Source: Streptomyces sp. 71268 (GTDB taxonomy: Bacteria > Actinomycetota > Actinomycetes > Streptomycetales > Streptomycetaceae). Taken from it: a DNA stretch of 64,000 nt. Location of the stretch: assembly GCF_029392895.1 (NCBI RefSeq), contig NZ_CP114200.1, forward strand, positions 2,077,001 to 2,141,000, in the 5' to 3' direction. Position numbers and translations under genes: made by a program. Below the pieces are notes generated by a model that was given only the letters and a program-made list of their open reading frames with translations, did no database searches and was not told where the DNA came from. Shown piece after piece: positions 44,542 to 54,988 of this stretch (the first letter of the stretch is position 1; the number at the start of each line of letters is the position of its first letter).

Positions 44542-45086
44542 CAGGCGTCGTCCCCGCCCCGTGCCACCTCGGCCGCCCCGTCGTCCAGCAGCCCCGGCGG
44601 CGGGTCGATGATCGCCCGCTGCTCCGTGAGGTCGATCTCGGGAACGATCTCGGCGACGAACGGCACCATCACCTCGCCCCCGTCGGGACGCCGCACGATG
44701 AGCAGGTCCTGGTAGGGCAGGTGGGAGATCTCCGCGATGCGCCCCACCAGGGTCCCGTCCACGGTGACCACGTCCAGGTCGATGAGCTGGTGGTCGTAGA
44801 ACTCCTCGGGGTCCTCGGGGACGTCCTCGGGGTCCACCTCGGCGATCAGCAGGACGTTACGGAGCGCCTCGGCCCCGGTACGGTCGCTGACGCCGGCGAA
44901 GCGCAGCAGCAGGCGCCCGCTGTGGACGCGGCCGGTTTCGATCGTCAGCGGCCCCGCCGACGGGGGCTCCGTCGCCAGAACGGAGCCAGGTGCGAGCCGC
45001 AGTTCCGGCTCGTCGGTCCGTACCTCGACCGTGACCTCGCCCTTGATGCCGTGGGCGCGGCCGACGCGCGCGACTACCAACTGCAC
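44541..45086 (-). CDS. rimM: 16S rRNA processing protein RimM
   Basis: A 181-residue protein starting [20 protein letters not shown]. The N-terminal GRxxGxHGIKGE-type motif and the C-terminal PRC-barrel ([20 protein letters not shown], followed by [13 protein letters not shown] and DPPPGLLDD) define it. It assists 30S head assembly with S19. Coupled to trmD. Confidence 0.96.
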   Translation of the reverse strand: MQLVVARVGRAHGIKGEVTVEVRTDEPELRLAPGSVLATEPPSAGPLTIETGRVHSGRLLLRFAGVSDRTGAEALRNVLLIAEVDPEDVPEDPEEFYDHQLIDLDVVTVDGTLVGRIAEISHLPYQDLLIVRRPDGGEVMVPFVAEIVPEIDLTEQRAIIDPPPGLLDDGAAEVARGGDDA

Positions 45087-45301
45087 TGTGCGTTTCCTTC
45101 TCTGCCGCCGCGTGGGCTACGCGGGGTGGGTGAATCGAACGGAACGGAGGCGGGACGGCGCCACGGGGCGCGTACGGGGCCGGTCCCGGGCTCGCCCGCG
45201 CCGTGGCACGGAGCGCCGGACGGGGCGGGCCGCATGGGGCACGGAGCGGGCACACGGGGCGCCGGGCGGGGCTGGCCATGCCTTCACCGTAGTGCCGAAC
45301 G

Positions 45302-45347
45302 CGGCACGGGCCGGGGACGACAGTTCAGCCGTCCCCGGCCCGTGCCG
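45302..45347 (-). terminator. perfect 18-bp hairpin after khpA
   Basis: CGGCACGGGCCGGGGACG (45302-45319) pairs with CGTCCCCGGCCCGTGCCG (45330-45347) across a 10-base loop. It lies 16 bp after the khpA stop and 215 bp before rimM. A very strong terminator for the rpsP-khpA transcript, implying that rimM-trmD has its own promoter. Confidence 0.8.
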
Positions 45348-45362
45348 GTGCTCACTCGCTCT

Positions 45363-45602
45363 TCAGCGAACCTGGTCCACGTCGACGAGATCGACCCGGA
45401 TACCCCGGCCGCCAATGGCACCCACGACCGTGCGCAGCGCGCGTGCGGTGCGGCCGTTGCGACCGATCACCTTGCCGAGGTCGTCGGGGTGCACCCGAAC
45501 CTCCAGAACGCGCCCGCGGCGCAGGACGCGCGAGGCGACCTGTACGTCGTCGGGGTTGTCGACGATGCCCTTGACCAGGTGCTCGAGGGCTTCCTCGAGC
45601 AT
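45363..45602 (-). CDS. khpA: KH-domain RNA-binding protein KhpA
   Basis: A 79-residue protein starting MLEEALEHLVKGIVDNPDDV. The single KH domain has the GxxG-type loop IGRNGRTARALRTVV. In other bacteria it pairs with KhpB to bind many RNAs. It begins two bases after the rpsP stop, so cotranslation is likely. Confidence 0.95.
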   Translation of the reverse strand: MLEEALEHLVKGIVDNPDDVQVASRVLRRGRVLEVRVHPDDLGKVIGRNGRTARALRTVVGAIGGRGIRVDLVDVDQVR

Positions 45603-45604
45603 CC

Positions 45605-46048
45605 TCAGGCCTCGGTCGACTCGGTGGACTCAGCAGCCGGGGCCGCCTCGTCCGACTTCTTGTCGGCCTTCTTCGCCTTCGGGGTGATGGCCTCACCCTT
45701 CGGCTCGTCACCGGCGTTCTTGGCCGCGGCCTCGAACAGCGCGCTCTTGTCGGCCTTCGGCTCGGCGACCTTCATCGGCTCCGGAGCCGGCAGGCCCTTG
45801 AACTTCTGCCAGTCACCGGTGACCTTGAGGATGGCCGCGACCGGCTCGGTCGGCTGGGCGCCAACGCTCAGCCAGTACTGCACGCGCTCCGAGTCGACCT
45901 CGATGCGCGAGGGGTTCTGCACCGGGTGGTACAGGCCGATCTCCTCGATGGCCCGGCCGTCACGGCGGGTACGGGAGTCGGCGACGATGATGCGGTAGTG
46001 AGGCGCGCGGATCTTGCCCAGGCGCTTCAGCTTGATCTTGACTGCCAC
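45605..46048 (-). CDS. rpsP: 30S ribosomal protein S16
   Basis: A 147-residue protein. The first 80 residues are the S16 core: [39 protein letters not shown] and [20 protein letters not shown]. The last 60 form an Ala/Lys/Glu-rich actinobacterial extension. First gene of its operon. Confidence 0.97.
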   Translation of the reverse strand: MAVKIKLKRLGKIRAPHYRIIVADSRTRRDGRAIEEIGLYHPVQNPSRIEVDSERVQYWLSVGAQPTEPVAAILKVTGDWQKFKGLPAPEPMKVAEPKADKSALFEAAAKNAGDEPKGEAITPKAKKADKKSDEAAPAAESTESTEA

Positions 46049-46203
46049 GGGAGTGGTGTCTCCTGGTCTTGACGTGGTTGAGCACTCGTACGTGCCGCGT
46101 GGGGTTGCGGTACCCGAGTGCCCGATGGACGCGTCAGCCGGAGGAGAGAGGGGTCCTGTTCGACTGTCGAGTACAGCTCGCTATTGTGCCACACCGCGAC
46201 CGG

Positions 46204-46872
46204 TCAGCCGACCGCGACCACCTCGGGGATGCGGAAGGGCTTCCCGCATCCACCGCACATGATCGGCGCCTGGGCCAGGACCGATGGGACGACTCTCACA
46301 TTGCGTCCACAGTCACACACCGCCTTGACGCGCACCCCGCCGCCCGAGGACCCGTGCCGCGCGGCGGGGCCGCGGAAGCTACGCGTGGTGTCGGAGGCGG
46401 TCGCCACGGTGTGCGCCTTCAGGGCGCGCTGCAGCCGCTCGATGGTCGGGCGGTAGCGCTTTCTCGCTTCCGGGTTCAAGGTCACCAGCGAGAAGCCGCT
46501 GCTTGGATGCGGCTCCTCGGCGTGGTCGAGGCCCAACTCCTCGGCGATCGCCAGGAATCGGCGGTTGTGGTAGCGACCGGCGCGCGACGTGTCACGGATA
46601 CCGCGGGCTGCGGCGATCCCGTGCACGGCCTCGTGCAGCAGCCGTTCGAATGAGAGTTCGTGGCCACAGGCTGACGACGACTCTCCGATCAAGGATTCGG
46701 GCGCGGCGAGATCCGGCAGCTCGGGGTGGTGCCGTTGAATGTCGGCCCACGCCAGCGCCAGCTCCGCGGCGAGAACAGGTGGTGTCGTGCTCACGTCGTG
46801 ACAACGAGCGGTGGCGGCTGGGTGTTCCGATTCCGGGCATCCCAAATAATTTGCACGTACCAGTCGGTTCAC
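46204..46872 (-). CDS. SprT-like zinc-metalloprotease-domain protein
   Basis: About 222 residues. GTG 46872 has a full AGGAGG at good spacing and is preferred; GTG 46794 (VSTTPPVLAAELALAW) is an alternative with no such site. The core has HEAVHGIAAARGI, a HExxH metal motif, then GRYHNRRFLAIAEELGLDH, and a C-terminal zinc ribbon with CDCGRNVRV and CGGCGKPF. The family includes Spartan-type proteases for DNA-protein crosslinks. Cellular role here unproven. It is alone between rpsP and proS. Confidence 0.8.
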   Translation of the reverse strand: MNRLVRANYLGCPESEHPAATARCHDVSTTPPVLAAELALAWADIQRHHPELPDLAAPESLIGESSSACGHELSFERLLHEAVHGIAAARGIRDTSRAGRYHNRRFLAIAEELGLDHAEEPHPSSGFSLVTLNPEARKRYRPTIERLQRALKAHTVATASDTTRSFRGPAARHGSSGGGVRVKAVCDCGRNVRVVPSVLAQAPIMCGGCGKPFRIPEVVAVG

Positions 46873-47200
46873 GCTGATGCCTCCTGACGAGGGCGGGTGC
46901 GCAGATCTGCGGAGGAGCGGCACGGCGCGCGTCAAGCTGGTACGTACCGGTGCGTACGCCCCAGCGTCCGGGCAGGGACCTCGCTTCGGGCGGGCGCCGC
47001 GCGCCCGCACCGCGCGCCGGTGGCGCCCCGTGCGCTGCCCCGCGCCGCGCGCCGTACACCATGGCCCGCACGGCTCCGTATGCCGCCCCGTCGCTCCGGG
47101 CCATGATGTCGTCCAGCCGCACCGTGCGTACGGCACGGCTGGAACCCGGACGTCGAACCGAATCCGCGCCGAACGGTCGCCTCTCGCCGAGGGGCCCGCC
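46873..47200. other. upstream region of the SprT-like gene, no gene seen
   Basis: About 330 bases between the SprT-like start and the proS stop. No array, RNA or supported ORF is visible; presumably promoter DNA and the proS 3' region. Confidence 0.4.
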
Positions 47201-48613
47201 TCAGTAGGAGCGGGCGACGATGGCGACCGTACCGGGAGCGTCGTCCGCGTCCGGCACCGAACCATCCTCGGCGATCAAACACCGTACGGACACAGCCTGT
47301 TCAGCCAGTTTGGCCTCGCCCTCGGGGCCGAGCTTCGCCCACGGGATGCGCGCCCAGCCGCCCGCCGTCGCGGCCTGCGCGGCCTCGTCGAGGGTGGCCA
47401 CCTCCGTCGTACGGCTCTCGCGGCGCTCGCGGGACTGCTGGAGCAGCAGTGCCTGGTCCTCTTCGAGGATCGCGGGCAGGACCTCGGGGAGGGTCTCAGC
47501 GCGGACCGGCTCCTTGCCCCCGGGGATGCGCCGGGCGAGCATGGCGGTGCCGTTCTCCAGGTCGCGCGGGCCGATCTCGATCCGCACCGGTACGCCCTTG
47601 AGCTCCCAGTCCACGGCGCGACGGCCGAACGGGACGTCCACCCGGTCGTCGACCTGCACGCGGATGCCGGCGGCCTTCAGCTTGTCACCCAGGGCCCGCA
47701 CGGCGGCAACGGACTCCTCGCCCTTGATCGCCAACACCACGGCCTGCACGGGCGCGAGCCGCGGCGGCACCCGCAGTCCACTGTCGTCACCGTGCGACAT
47801 GATCAGTCCGCCGACCATCCGGGTCGAGACGCCCCACGAGGTCTGCCACACCAGCTCACGGCCGCCGTCGGCCGAGAGGTACTGGGTGTTGAACGCCTTG
47901 GCGAAGTTCTGGCCGAGCTCGTGGCTGGTGCCGAGCTGCAACGCCTTGCCGTCGCCCATCATGCCCTCAAGGGTGAGGGTGTTGATCGCGCCCGCGAACC
48001 GCTCCTTCACGGTCTTCCGCCCGAGCACCACGTCGATGCCCAGGACGTTCACCATGAAGTCGGCGTACACCTCGCGGTGGATGCGCGCGGCGTAGTCCCG
48101 CGCGTCCTCGTACGTGGCGTGCGCCGTGTGCCCCTCCTGCCAGAGGAACTCGGAGGTGCGCAGGAACACCCGCGGGCGCATCTCCCAGCGGACCACGTTG
48201 GCCCACTGGTTGATCAGCAGCGGCAGGTCCCGGTAGCTCTGCACCCACTTCGAGAAGTACTCGTTGATGATCGTCTCGGACGTGGGGCGCACCACGACCG
48301 GCTCTTCCAGCTCCTTGCCGCCACCGTGCGTGACGACCGCCAGCTCCGGCGCGAAGCCCTCGACGTGCTCGGCCTCGCGGGTCAGGTACGACTGCGGGAT
48401 GAACAGGGGGAAGTACGCGTTGGCGGCGCCCGCCTCCTTGATCCGGTCGTCCAGCTCCCGCTGCATCCGCTCCCAGAGCCCGTACCCGTACGGTCGGATG
48501 ACCATGGTGCCGCGCACCGGGCCGTTGTCGGCCAGTTCGGCCTTGTTGATCAGATCCTGGTACCAGCGCGGGAAATCGTCCGCCTGGGGCGTGAGTACGG
48601 GAGCCTTTGCCAT
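47201..48613 (-). CDS. proS: proline--tRNA ligase, archaeal/eukaryotic-type (type 3)
   Basis: A 470-residue class II synthetase from ATG 48613 (MAKAPVLTPQADDFPRWYQD). Motif 2 and neighbours are RPTSETIINEYFSKWVQSYR, QWANVVRWEMRPRVFLRTSE and FLWQEGHTAHATYEDA; motif 3-like GTSHELGQNFAKAF; an anticodon domain follows. The absence of the large editing insertion and the FLWQEGH form define the archaeal/eukaryotic-like class, distinct from the longer bacterial-type ProRS that I remember from S. coelicolor elsewhere. It may be a second copy. Longer upstream frames run through heptamer copies and are not real. Confidence 0.93.
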   Translation of the reverse strand: MAKAPVLTPQADDFPRWYQDLINKAELADNGPVRGTMVIRPYGYGLWERMQRELDDRIKEAGAANAYFPLFIPQSYLTREAEHVEGFAPELAVVTHGGGKELEEPVVVRPTSETIINEYFSKWVQSYRDLPLLINQWANVVRWEMRPRVFLRTSEFLWQEGHTAHATYEDARDYAARIHREVYADFMVNVLGIDVVLGRKTVKERFAGAINTLTLEGMMGDGKALQLGTSHELGQNFAKAFNTQYLSADGGRELVWQTSWGVSTRMVGGLIMSHGDDSGLRVPPRLAPVQAVVLAIKGEESVAAVRALGDKLKAAGIRVQVDDRVDVPFGRRAVDWELKGVPVRIEIGPRDLENGTAMLARRIPGGKEPVRAETLPEVLPAILEEDQALLLQQSRERRESRTTEVATLDEAAQAATAGGWARIPWAKLGPEGEAKLAEQAVSVRCLIAEDGSVPDADDAPGTVAIVARSY

Positions 48614-48726
48614 GGCGCAGATCGTACGGGGCGAGCCCCGCAGAACGTGAATCGCGCCCCCTGCGCCCCCGCCCCGCGCGCGGCACCCTGCGGGGTACGC
48701 GCAGGACGGGGCGGTGCTCTGGCGGA

Positions 48727-48804
48727 CACGGGGCACGGGGCACGGAGCGGCGCCGTTGCCTTGAGTCACGCACGGGGCACGGAGCACGGGGCACGGGGCA
48801 CGCG
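48727..48804 (-). repeat. two short, partly decayed heptamer clusters
   Basis: Plus-strand GGGGCACGGGGCACGGAGCGG at 48730-48750 region and CACGGGGCACGGAGCACGGG followed by GCACGGGGCACG at about 48772-48802. Both unit types alternate. They lie upstream of proS. Confidence 0.8.
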
Positions 48805-48882
48805 AGTTTGTCGCGTGCGCGCGGGTCGTGGAGCAGATGCCGGGTGGGGCGGGTAGCGAGTGCGGCGCGCGCCGGATACGGG

Positions 48883-48918
48883 AGCGCCGTGGCCCCGTGC
48901 GGGTACGGGGCCACGGCG
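48883..48918 (-). terminator. perfect 15-bp hairpin after ffh
   Basis: GCGCCGTGGCCCCGT (48883-48897) pairs with ACGGGGCCACGGCGC (48904-48918) over a 6-base loop, 26 bp after the ffh stop. Strong factor-independent-like terminator without a U-tract, as common in Streptomyces. Confidence 0.8.
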
Positions 48919-48944
48919 CGAGCGGCGGAGCCGCGTAACAGCCG

Positions 48945-50522
48945 TTACTGCTGCGGCGGAAGCATGTCGCGGAACTCCTTGGGCAGCTCGAACGAGCTCG
49001 CGTCCTTGCCGGCGCCCGGCAGCCCGAACGCGTCGCCCTGCTGGCCGCCGGTACCCGCGGCGCGGCGCTCCGCCGCGGCCTGCTCCTCGGCCTTGCGCTT
49101 CATGGGGTTACCGCTGCGCTGCTTGCCCTTGGCCTTCTTCTGGGGCTTGCCCTTCTTGCGCGAGCCGCCACCCATGCCCGGCATCCCAGGCATGCCGGGC
49201 ATCCCCGGCATGCCGCCGCCCTGGGCCATCTTCGACATCATCTTGCGCGCCTCGAAGAAGCGCTCGACGAGGTTCTTGACCGCGCTGACGTCGACACCGG
49301 AGCCGCGTGCGATACGGGCACGGCGCGAGCCGTTGATGATCGTCGGCTCCTGCCGTTCGGCCGGGGTCATCGACTTGATGATCGCGGCGGTACGGTCGAC
49401 GTCCTTCTCGTCCAGGTTGTTGATCTGGTCCTTGATCTGGCCCATGCCCGGCAGCATGCCGAGCAGCTTCGAGATGGAGCCCATCTTGCGGACCTGCTCC
49501 ATCTGCGCCAGGAAGTCGTCGAGCGTGAACTCCTTGGGGCCCTTCGCCAGCTTGGCCGCCATCTTCTCGGCCTCGGCCTGGCTGAAGGTCTGCTCGGCCT
49601 TCTCGATCAGACTCAGCATGTCGCCCATGCCGAGGATGCGGGAGGCCATGCGGTCCGGGTGGAACGCGTCGAAGTCGTCGAGCTTCTCACCGTTCGACGC
49701 GAACATGATCTGCCGGCCGGTGACGTGCGCGATGGACAGCGCCGCACCACCGCGGGCGTCACCGTCAAGCTTGGAGAGCACGACGCCGTCGAACCCGACG
49801 CCGTCCCGGAACGCCTCCGCGGTGTTCACCGCGTCCTGGCCGATCATCGCGTCGACGACGAACAGCACCTCGTCCGGCCGCACGGCGTCACGGATGTCCG
49901 CGGCCTGCTGCATCAGCTCCTGGTCGATACCGAGGCGCCCCGCGGTGTCGACGATCACCACGTCGTACTGCTTGGACCTGGCGAAGGCGATGGAGTCCTC
50001 GGCGACCCGGACCGGGTCACCCACGCCGTTGCCCGGCTCGGGCGCGTAGATCGCGACCCCGGCGCGCTCGGCGACGACCGAGAGCTGGTTGACGGCGTTG
50101 GGGCGCTGGAGGTCACAGGCCACGAGCAGCGGCGTGTGCCCCTGCGTGCGCAGCCACCGGCCGAGCTTGCCGGCGAGGGTGGTCTTACCGGCGCCCTGGA
50201 GACCGGCCAGCATGATGACGGTGGGCGGGGTCTTGGCGAACCGCAGGCGGCGGGTCTCGCCACCGAGGATGCCGACCAGCTCCTCGTTAACGATCTTGAT
50301 GACCTGCTGGGCGGGGTTCAGCGCCTGGGAGACCTCGGCACCGAGCGCGCGCTCCTTGACCTGCTTGATGAACGCCCGGACCACGGGCAGGGCGACGTCC
50401 GCCTCAAGGAGGGCGATACGGATCTCGCGCGCCGTGGCGTCGATGTCCGCCTCGGACAGGCGCCCCTTGCCCCGGAGGTTCTTGAACGTCGCTGCGAGGC
50501 GGTCGGAGAGGGTATCGAACAC
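48945..50522 (-). CDS. ffh: signal recognition particle protein Ffh
   Basis: A 525-residue SRP54 GTPase from GTG 50522 (MFDTLSDRLAATFKNLRGKG). N domain, then G domain with GLQGAGKTTLAGKLGRWLR (G1), VDTAGRLGIDQELM (G3), SKLDGDARGG (G4), and a methionine-rich M domain around MGSISKLLGMLPGMGQ with MTPAERQEPTIINGSRRARI. The C-terminal GMPGMPGM repeats and basic tail are typical. It targets ribosomes translating membrane proteins to FtsY. Longer upstream frame is not conserved. Confidence 0.96.
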   Translation of the reverse strand: MFDTLSDRLAATFKNLRGKGRLSEADIDATAREIRIALLEADVALPVVRAFIKQVKERALGAEVSQALNPAQQVIKIVNEELVGILGGETRRLRFAKTPPTVIMLAGLQGAGKTTLAGKLGRWLRTQGHTPLLVACDLQRPNAVNQLSVVAERAGVAIYAPEPGNGVGDPVRVAEDSIAFARSKQYDVVIVDTAGRLGIDQELMQQAADIRDAVRPDEVLFVVDAMIGQDAVNTAEAFRDGVGFDGVVLSKLDGDARGGAALSIAHVTGRQIMFASNGEKLDDFDAFHPDRMASRILGMGDMLSLIEKAEQTFSQAEAEKMAAKLAKGPKEFTLDDFLAQMEQVRKMGSISKLLGMLPGMGQIKDQINNLDEKDVDRTAAIIKSMTPAERQEPTIINGSRRARIARGSGVDVSAVKNLVERFFEARKMMSKMAQGGGMPGMPGMPGMPGMGGGSRKKGKPQKKAKGKQRSGNPMKRKAEEQAAAERRAAGTGGQQGDAFGLPGAGKDASSFELPKEFRDMLPPQQ

Positions 50523-50850
50523 GGCGGTCGCGAGTCCTTCTTGTCGAAGTCGATTCGGCGGTTGACCCCCAAGGGTATCCGCCCAGTCCGGCCTGGTCTG
50601 CCCCGCTGCCCGTGGCCCTGCTTCCGGCGCCGGTGAGAGCAGCGTCCCGGGCCCCGCGTACGGCGCCGGGGCCGGCTGGCCGTGCGACGGCGCCATGACG
50701 CGTCGGCGACGTCATCCATGGGGGTCGCCGTGCCCACAGTGCCTCATCTGTCGCCAGAACGTCGACCCGCGCCGGGCGTGGGCGCCGTAACCACCGCACC
50801 ACGCGGCCCAACCCAACCCACCCTGCGTCACCCCCAGCACCACGGCCACC
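50523..50850. other. region between ffh and the heptamer array, no gene seen
   Basis: About 330 bases where, in related genomes, the 3' part of glnD would be expected. I find no recognisable GlnD C-terminal (ACT domain) sequence here on the minus strand. It must hold the ffh promoter. Confidence 0.5.
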
Positions 50851-50947
50851 GTGCCCCGTGCCCCCGTGCCCCGTGCCCCGTGCCCCGTGCCCCGTGCCCC
50901 GTGCCCCGTGCCCCCAGGCAGGATCACCGCTCCGTGCCCCGTGCTCC
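50851..50947 (+). repeat. heptamer array at the glnD break: 9 x GTGCCCC, spacer, mixed units
   Basis: Units at 50851-50864 (with one extra C) and then 50866-50914, followed by the 19-bp spacer CAGGCAGGATCACCGCTCC and GTGCCCCGTGCTCC. It lies exactly where similarity to GlnD ends. Confidence 0.95.
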
Positions 50948-50984
50948 GCTCCCGGCTGCCCGGGCCGTCCATCGGCGCCGCCTT

Positions 50985-51114
50985 CGTCGAGCCCCGCTGC
51001 CTGGGTGGCCCGAGCAAGTAGGGAGGCCAGCCAGCCGTCTGTGAGGTCGGTCAGCTCGGCGTGGCTGGTCTGGCGGGCCCTGCTCCTGGAGGAGGTGGGG
51101 CCGGGCCGCCGCAT
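50985..51114 (-). pseudogene. glnD: remnant of glnD (PII uridylyl/adenylyltransferase), N-terminal fragment only
   Basis: Starting 79 bp after glnK on the same strand, the frame reads MRRPGPTSSRSRAR, then HAELTDLTDGWLASLLARA and TQAAGLDEG. The LTD-WLA-L pattern is how I remember Streptomyces GlnD proteins beginning, just before the nucleotidyltransferase motif GGYGRGELSPRSD. That motif and everything after it are absent; the frame runs into the heptamer array. The operon amtB-glnK-glnD is standard in Streptomyces. About 800 codons appear deleted. Homology of such a short piece is not proven; position and pattern support it. Confidence 0.6.
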
Positions 51115-51192
51115 AGCTGGGGTGGCCGAAGTCGGCTGGCGCCGTTCGCGAGCACCCCGTCTGTCGAGGACGGGCCCCGTGTGCGCGGGGGG

Positions 51193-52832
<1,640 letters not shown>

Positions 52833-52930
52833 TGTCGACGTCTCCTCGTCGCGGCTGCCCGTGCGGGCAAGGCGGATTCGAGCGGGACCGGCTGAGCGAT
52901 CCGATGTAGCCACGAGGTTGGCGCAGTGCC

Positions 52931-52968
52931 GTTTCGGCCAGGGCCGCACGGTGTTTCGCCGTGGTGAC
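52931..52968 (-). promoter_or_regulatory. GlnR binding site upstream of amtB
   Basis: The minus strand reads GTCAC-n6-GAAAC-n6-CGGCC-n6-GAAAC. This is the gTnAc-n6-GaAAc double box recognised by GlnR in actinobacteria, with exact 6-base spacers; only the second a-site (CGGCC) is degenerate. It lies about 100 bp upstream of the amtB start, in the position expected for activation. Confidence 0.85.
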
Positions 52969-53099
52969 GAGGGGCGCGGCGATGTTACGTGCGAATGAAT
53001 TCCAGGAGCCGGCGCCGCCAGCCGCTTCGGCCCGCGCCCCGTCACTGCGAGCCCCGCGTCTGCGCCCCGCTGCACGCCCCCCGTATGGCTCCACGCTCC

Positions 53100-53270
53100 G
53101 TGCCCCGTGCCCCGTGCCCCGTGCCCCGTGCCCCGTGCCCCGTGCCCCGTGCCCCCAGCGAGGATCACCCGCACCGCGCTCCGTAGCCCCGACAAAGCCA
53201 CCGCTCCGTGCTCCGTGCTCCGTGCTCCGTGCTCCGTGCTCCGTGCTCCGTGCTCCGTGCTCCGTGCTCC
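53100..53270 (+). repeat. compound heptamer array: 8 x GTGCCCC, diverged spacer, 9 x GTGCTCC
   Basis: GTGCCCC units run 53100-53155. The spacer CAGCGAGGATCACCCGCACC is diverged and followed by about 35 bp of other sequence, then nine GTGCTCC units at 53208-53270, ending in GTGCCAGAG. It lies upstream of amtB beyond the GlnR box and downstream of nsdA. Confidence 0.95.
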
Positions 53271-53488
53271 GTGCCAGAGTCTCCCCCCTGTCGTGCGGCC
53301 ACGGAGCCGCGACAGCACGGGAACGTACGGCCGCGCGATGAGCCCAGCCCGCATCACGGGCAATATCCGATGGCGAAAAAAGGGGTTCTCATGAGACCGA
53401 CCGCGGCGCCACCTCGCTGACTGGCATAGGGGAGCCGAGTCGGTCGTGCGAGGCGGTCGCCGCGGTCGGATTCCGGGGGCGGGCCGCG

Positions 53489-54988
53489 TCAGACTGCCGC
53501 TTGCGCGGCCTCCATCGGGTCCGGCAGGAGGCGGGTGAGTTCGTCGGCGAGGTAGGCGACCTCGGCGAGGTGCCCGTACTCCCGTACAGCGTTGCCGACC
53601 GTCTTGCGCAAGCGGTTGTTGACCCGCTCGGAGCGCACCTTCTGGGCCGCGTGTAAGGCGCGGTCAGCGAGCACGGTGCACTGCTCCGGCTCGCGCTGGA
53701 GCAGGTGGACGGTGGCCATGCCGATCAGGTTGAGCGCGTAGGAGCGCTGGTGGCTCGGCGTGCCCTGACTGACTTCCTGGCCGAACAGTTCAACGGCCCG
53801 AAGCATCAGGGGCTGTGCCAGGTGCGCGTACGTGGGGCTGCGGCCGGCGACGTAGGCGAGGTCACGGTAGGAGTGCGCGTTCTCCGCGTATAGCTCGGCC
53901 TCGGAGAAGAAGCGAATCCAGTCCGGGTCGGCATCGCCGGGAGCGCAGTCGGCGAAGGTGTCCTCTGCCATCTTCACGGCGCGGTGGCACTTGTTGGGCA
54001 GGCCCATGTTCGCGTACGCGCGCGCCTCCAGCGAGTGCAACATCGCCTGCACCCGCGCCGTGGCCGACTCCCGCCCCCCGTACTGCGCGAGATGGATCAG
54101 CTCCAACGCGTCCTCGGGGCGCCCCAGGTGGATCATCTGGCGGCTCATGCTGGAGAGCACGTACGCCCCGAGCGCGCGGTCGCCGGCCTCCCGGGCGGCG
54201 TGGAGCGCGAGGACGAAGTACTTCTGGGCGGTGGGTTGCAGGCCGATGTCGTAGCTCATCCAGCCGGCGAGTTCCGCGAGTTCCGCGGCGGCTGCGAACA
54301 GGCGCCTGGCGATGGCGGGCGCCTGCGGCTCCTGCATCAGGTCGGTGACCTCGTGCAGTTGCCCCACGACCGCCTTGCGGCGCAGTCCGCCGCCGCACTG
54401 GGCGTCCCACTGGCGGAACATCCGCGTCGTGGACTCCAGCATGTCCAGCTCCGGCTCCGACAGTCGCACGCGGTGCGTCCGGTCCGGTCGCATTCCGCCG
54501 CTGGGTACCGCGCCCGTCGCGCCCATGGGGGCGGGTACCAGCCACCGCTGCATGGGCTCCACGAGCGCGGGCCCGGCCGCGAGGGTGAGCGACGTGCCGA
54601 GGAACCCGCGCCGGGCCAGCATCAGGTCGCTGCGCGAGAACTCACTGATCAGCGCGACCGTTTGGGGACCCGTCCAGGGCAGGTCGACGCCGGAGACGGA
54701 GGGGGCCTGGTGGTGCACCCTCAGCCCCAGGTCCTCCACGCTCACCACGCACCCGAAGCGCTCGGAGAGCAGTTCGGACAGGATGCGCGGAATCGGTTCG
54801 CGCGGCTGCTCCCCGTCGAGCCAGCGGCGCACCCGCGAGGTGTCGGTGCTGATGTGGTGCGCGCCGATATGGCGCGCCCTGCGGTTCACCTGTCGGGCCA
54901 GCTCGCCCTTGGACCAGCCACTGCGGAGAAACCACGAACCCAGTTGCTCGTTGGGTCGCTTCTCAGCGCTTCCGCAGTTGCCGCCCAC
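53489..54988 (-). CDS. nsdA: NsdA, negative regulator of sporulation and antibiotic production
   Basis: A 499-residue protein starting MGGNCGSAEKRPNEQLGSWF. The N-terminal part has a helix-turn-helix-like GWSKGELARQVNRRARHIGA and a DTSRVRRWLDGEQPR segment; the C-terminal half contains TPR-like helical repeats (AREAGDRALGAYVLSSMSRQ, LEARAYANMGLPNKCHRAVK). In S. coelicolor, nsdA disruption increases sporulation and actinorhodin production. Position between amtB and the primase-like gene matches SCO5582 as I remember it. Confidence 0.9.
   Translation of the reverse strand: MGGNCGSAEKRPNEQLGSWFLRSGWSKGELARQVNRRARHIGAHHISTDTSRVRRWLDGEQPREPIPRILSELLSERFGCVVSVEDLGLRVHHQAPSVSGVDLPWTGPQTVALISEFSRSDLMLARRGFLGTSLTLAAGPALVEPMQRWLVPAPMGATGAVPSGGMRPDRTHRVRLSEPELDMLESTTRMFRQWDAQCGGGLRRKAVVGQLHEVTDLMQEPQAPAIARRLFAAAAELAELAGWMSYDIGLQPTAQKYFVLALHAAREAGDRALGAYVLSSMSRQMIHLGRPEDALELIHLAQYGGRESATARVQAMLHSLEARAYANMGLPNKCHRAVKMAEDTFADCAPGDADPDWIRFFSEAELYAENAHSYRDLAYVAGRSPTYAHLAQPLMLRAVELFGQEVSQGTPSHQRSYALNLIGMATVHLLQREPEQCTVLADRALHAAQKVRSERVNNRLRKTVGNAVREYGHLAEVAYLADELTRLLPDPMEAAQAAV

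Noticed and set aside
50404..50850. GlnD C-terminal remnant between ffh and the array
   Set aside because: No ACT-domain or HD-domain pattern could be recognised in any minus-strand frame; only the N-terminal remnant is supported.
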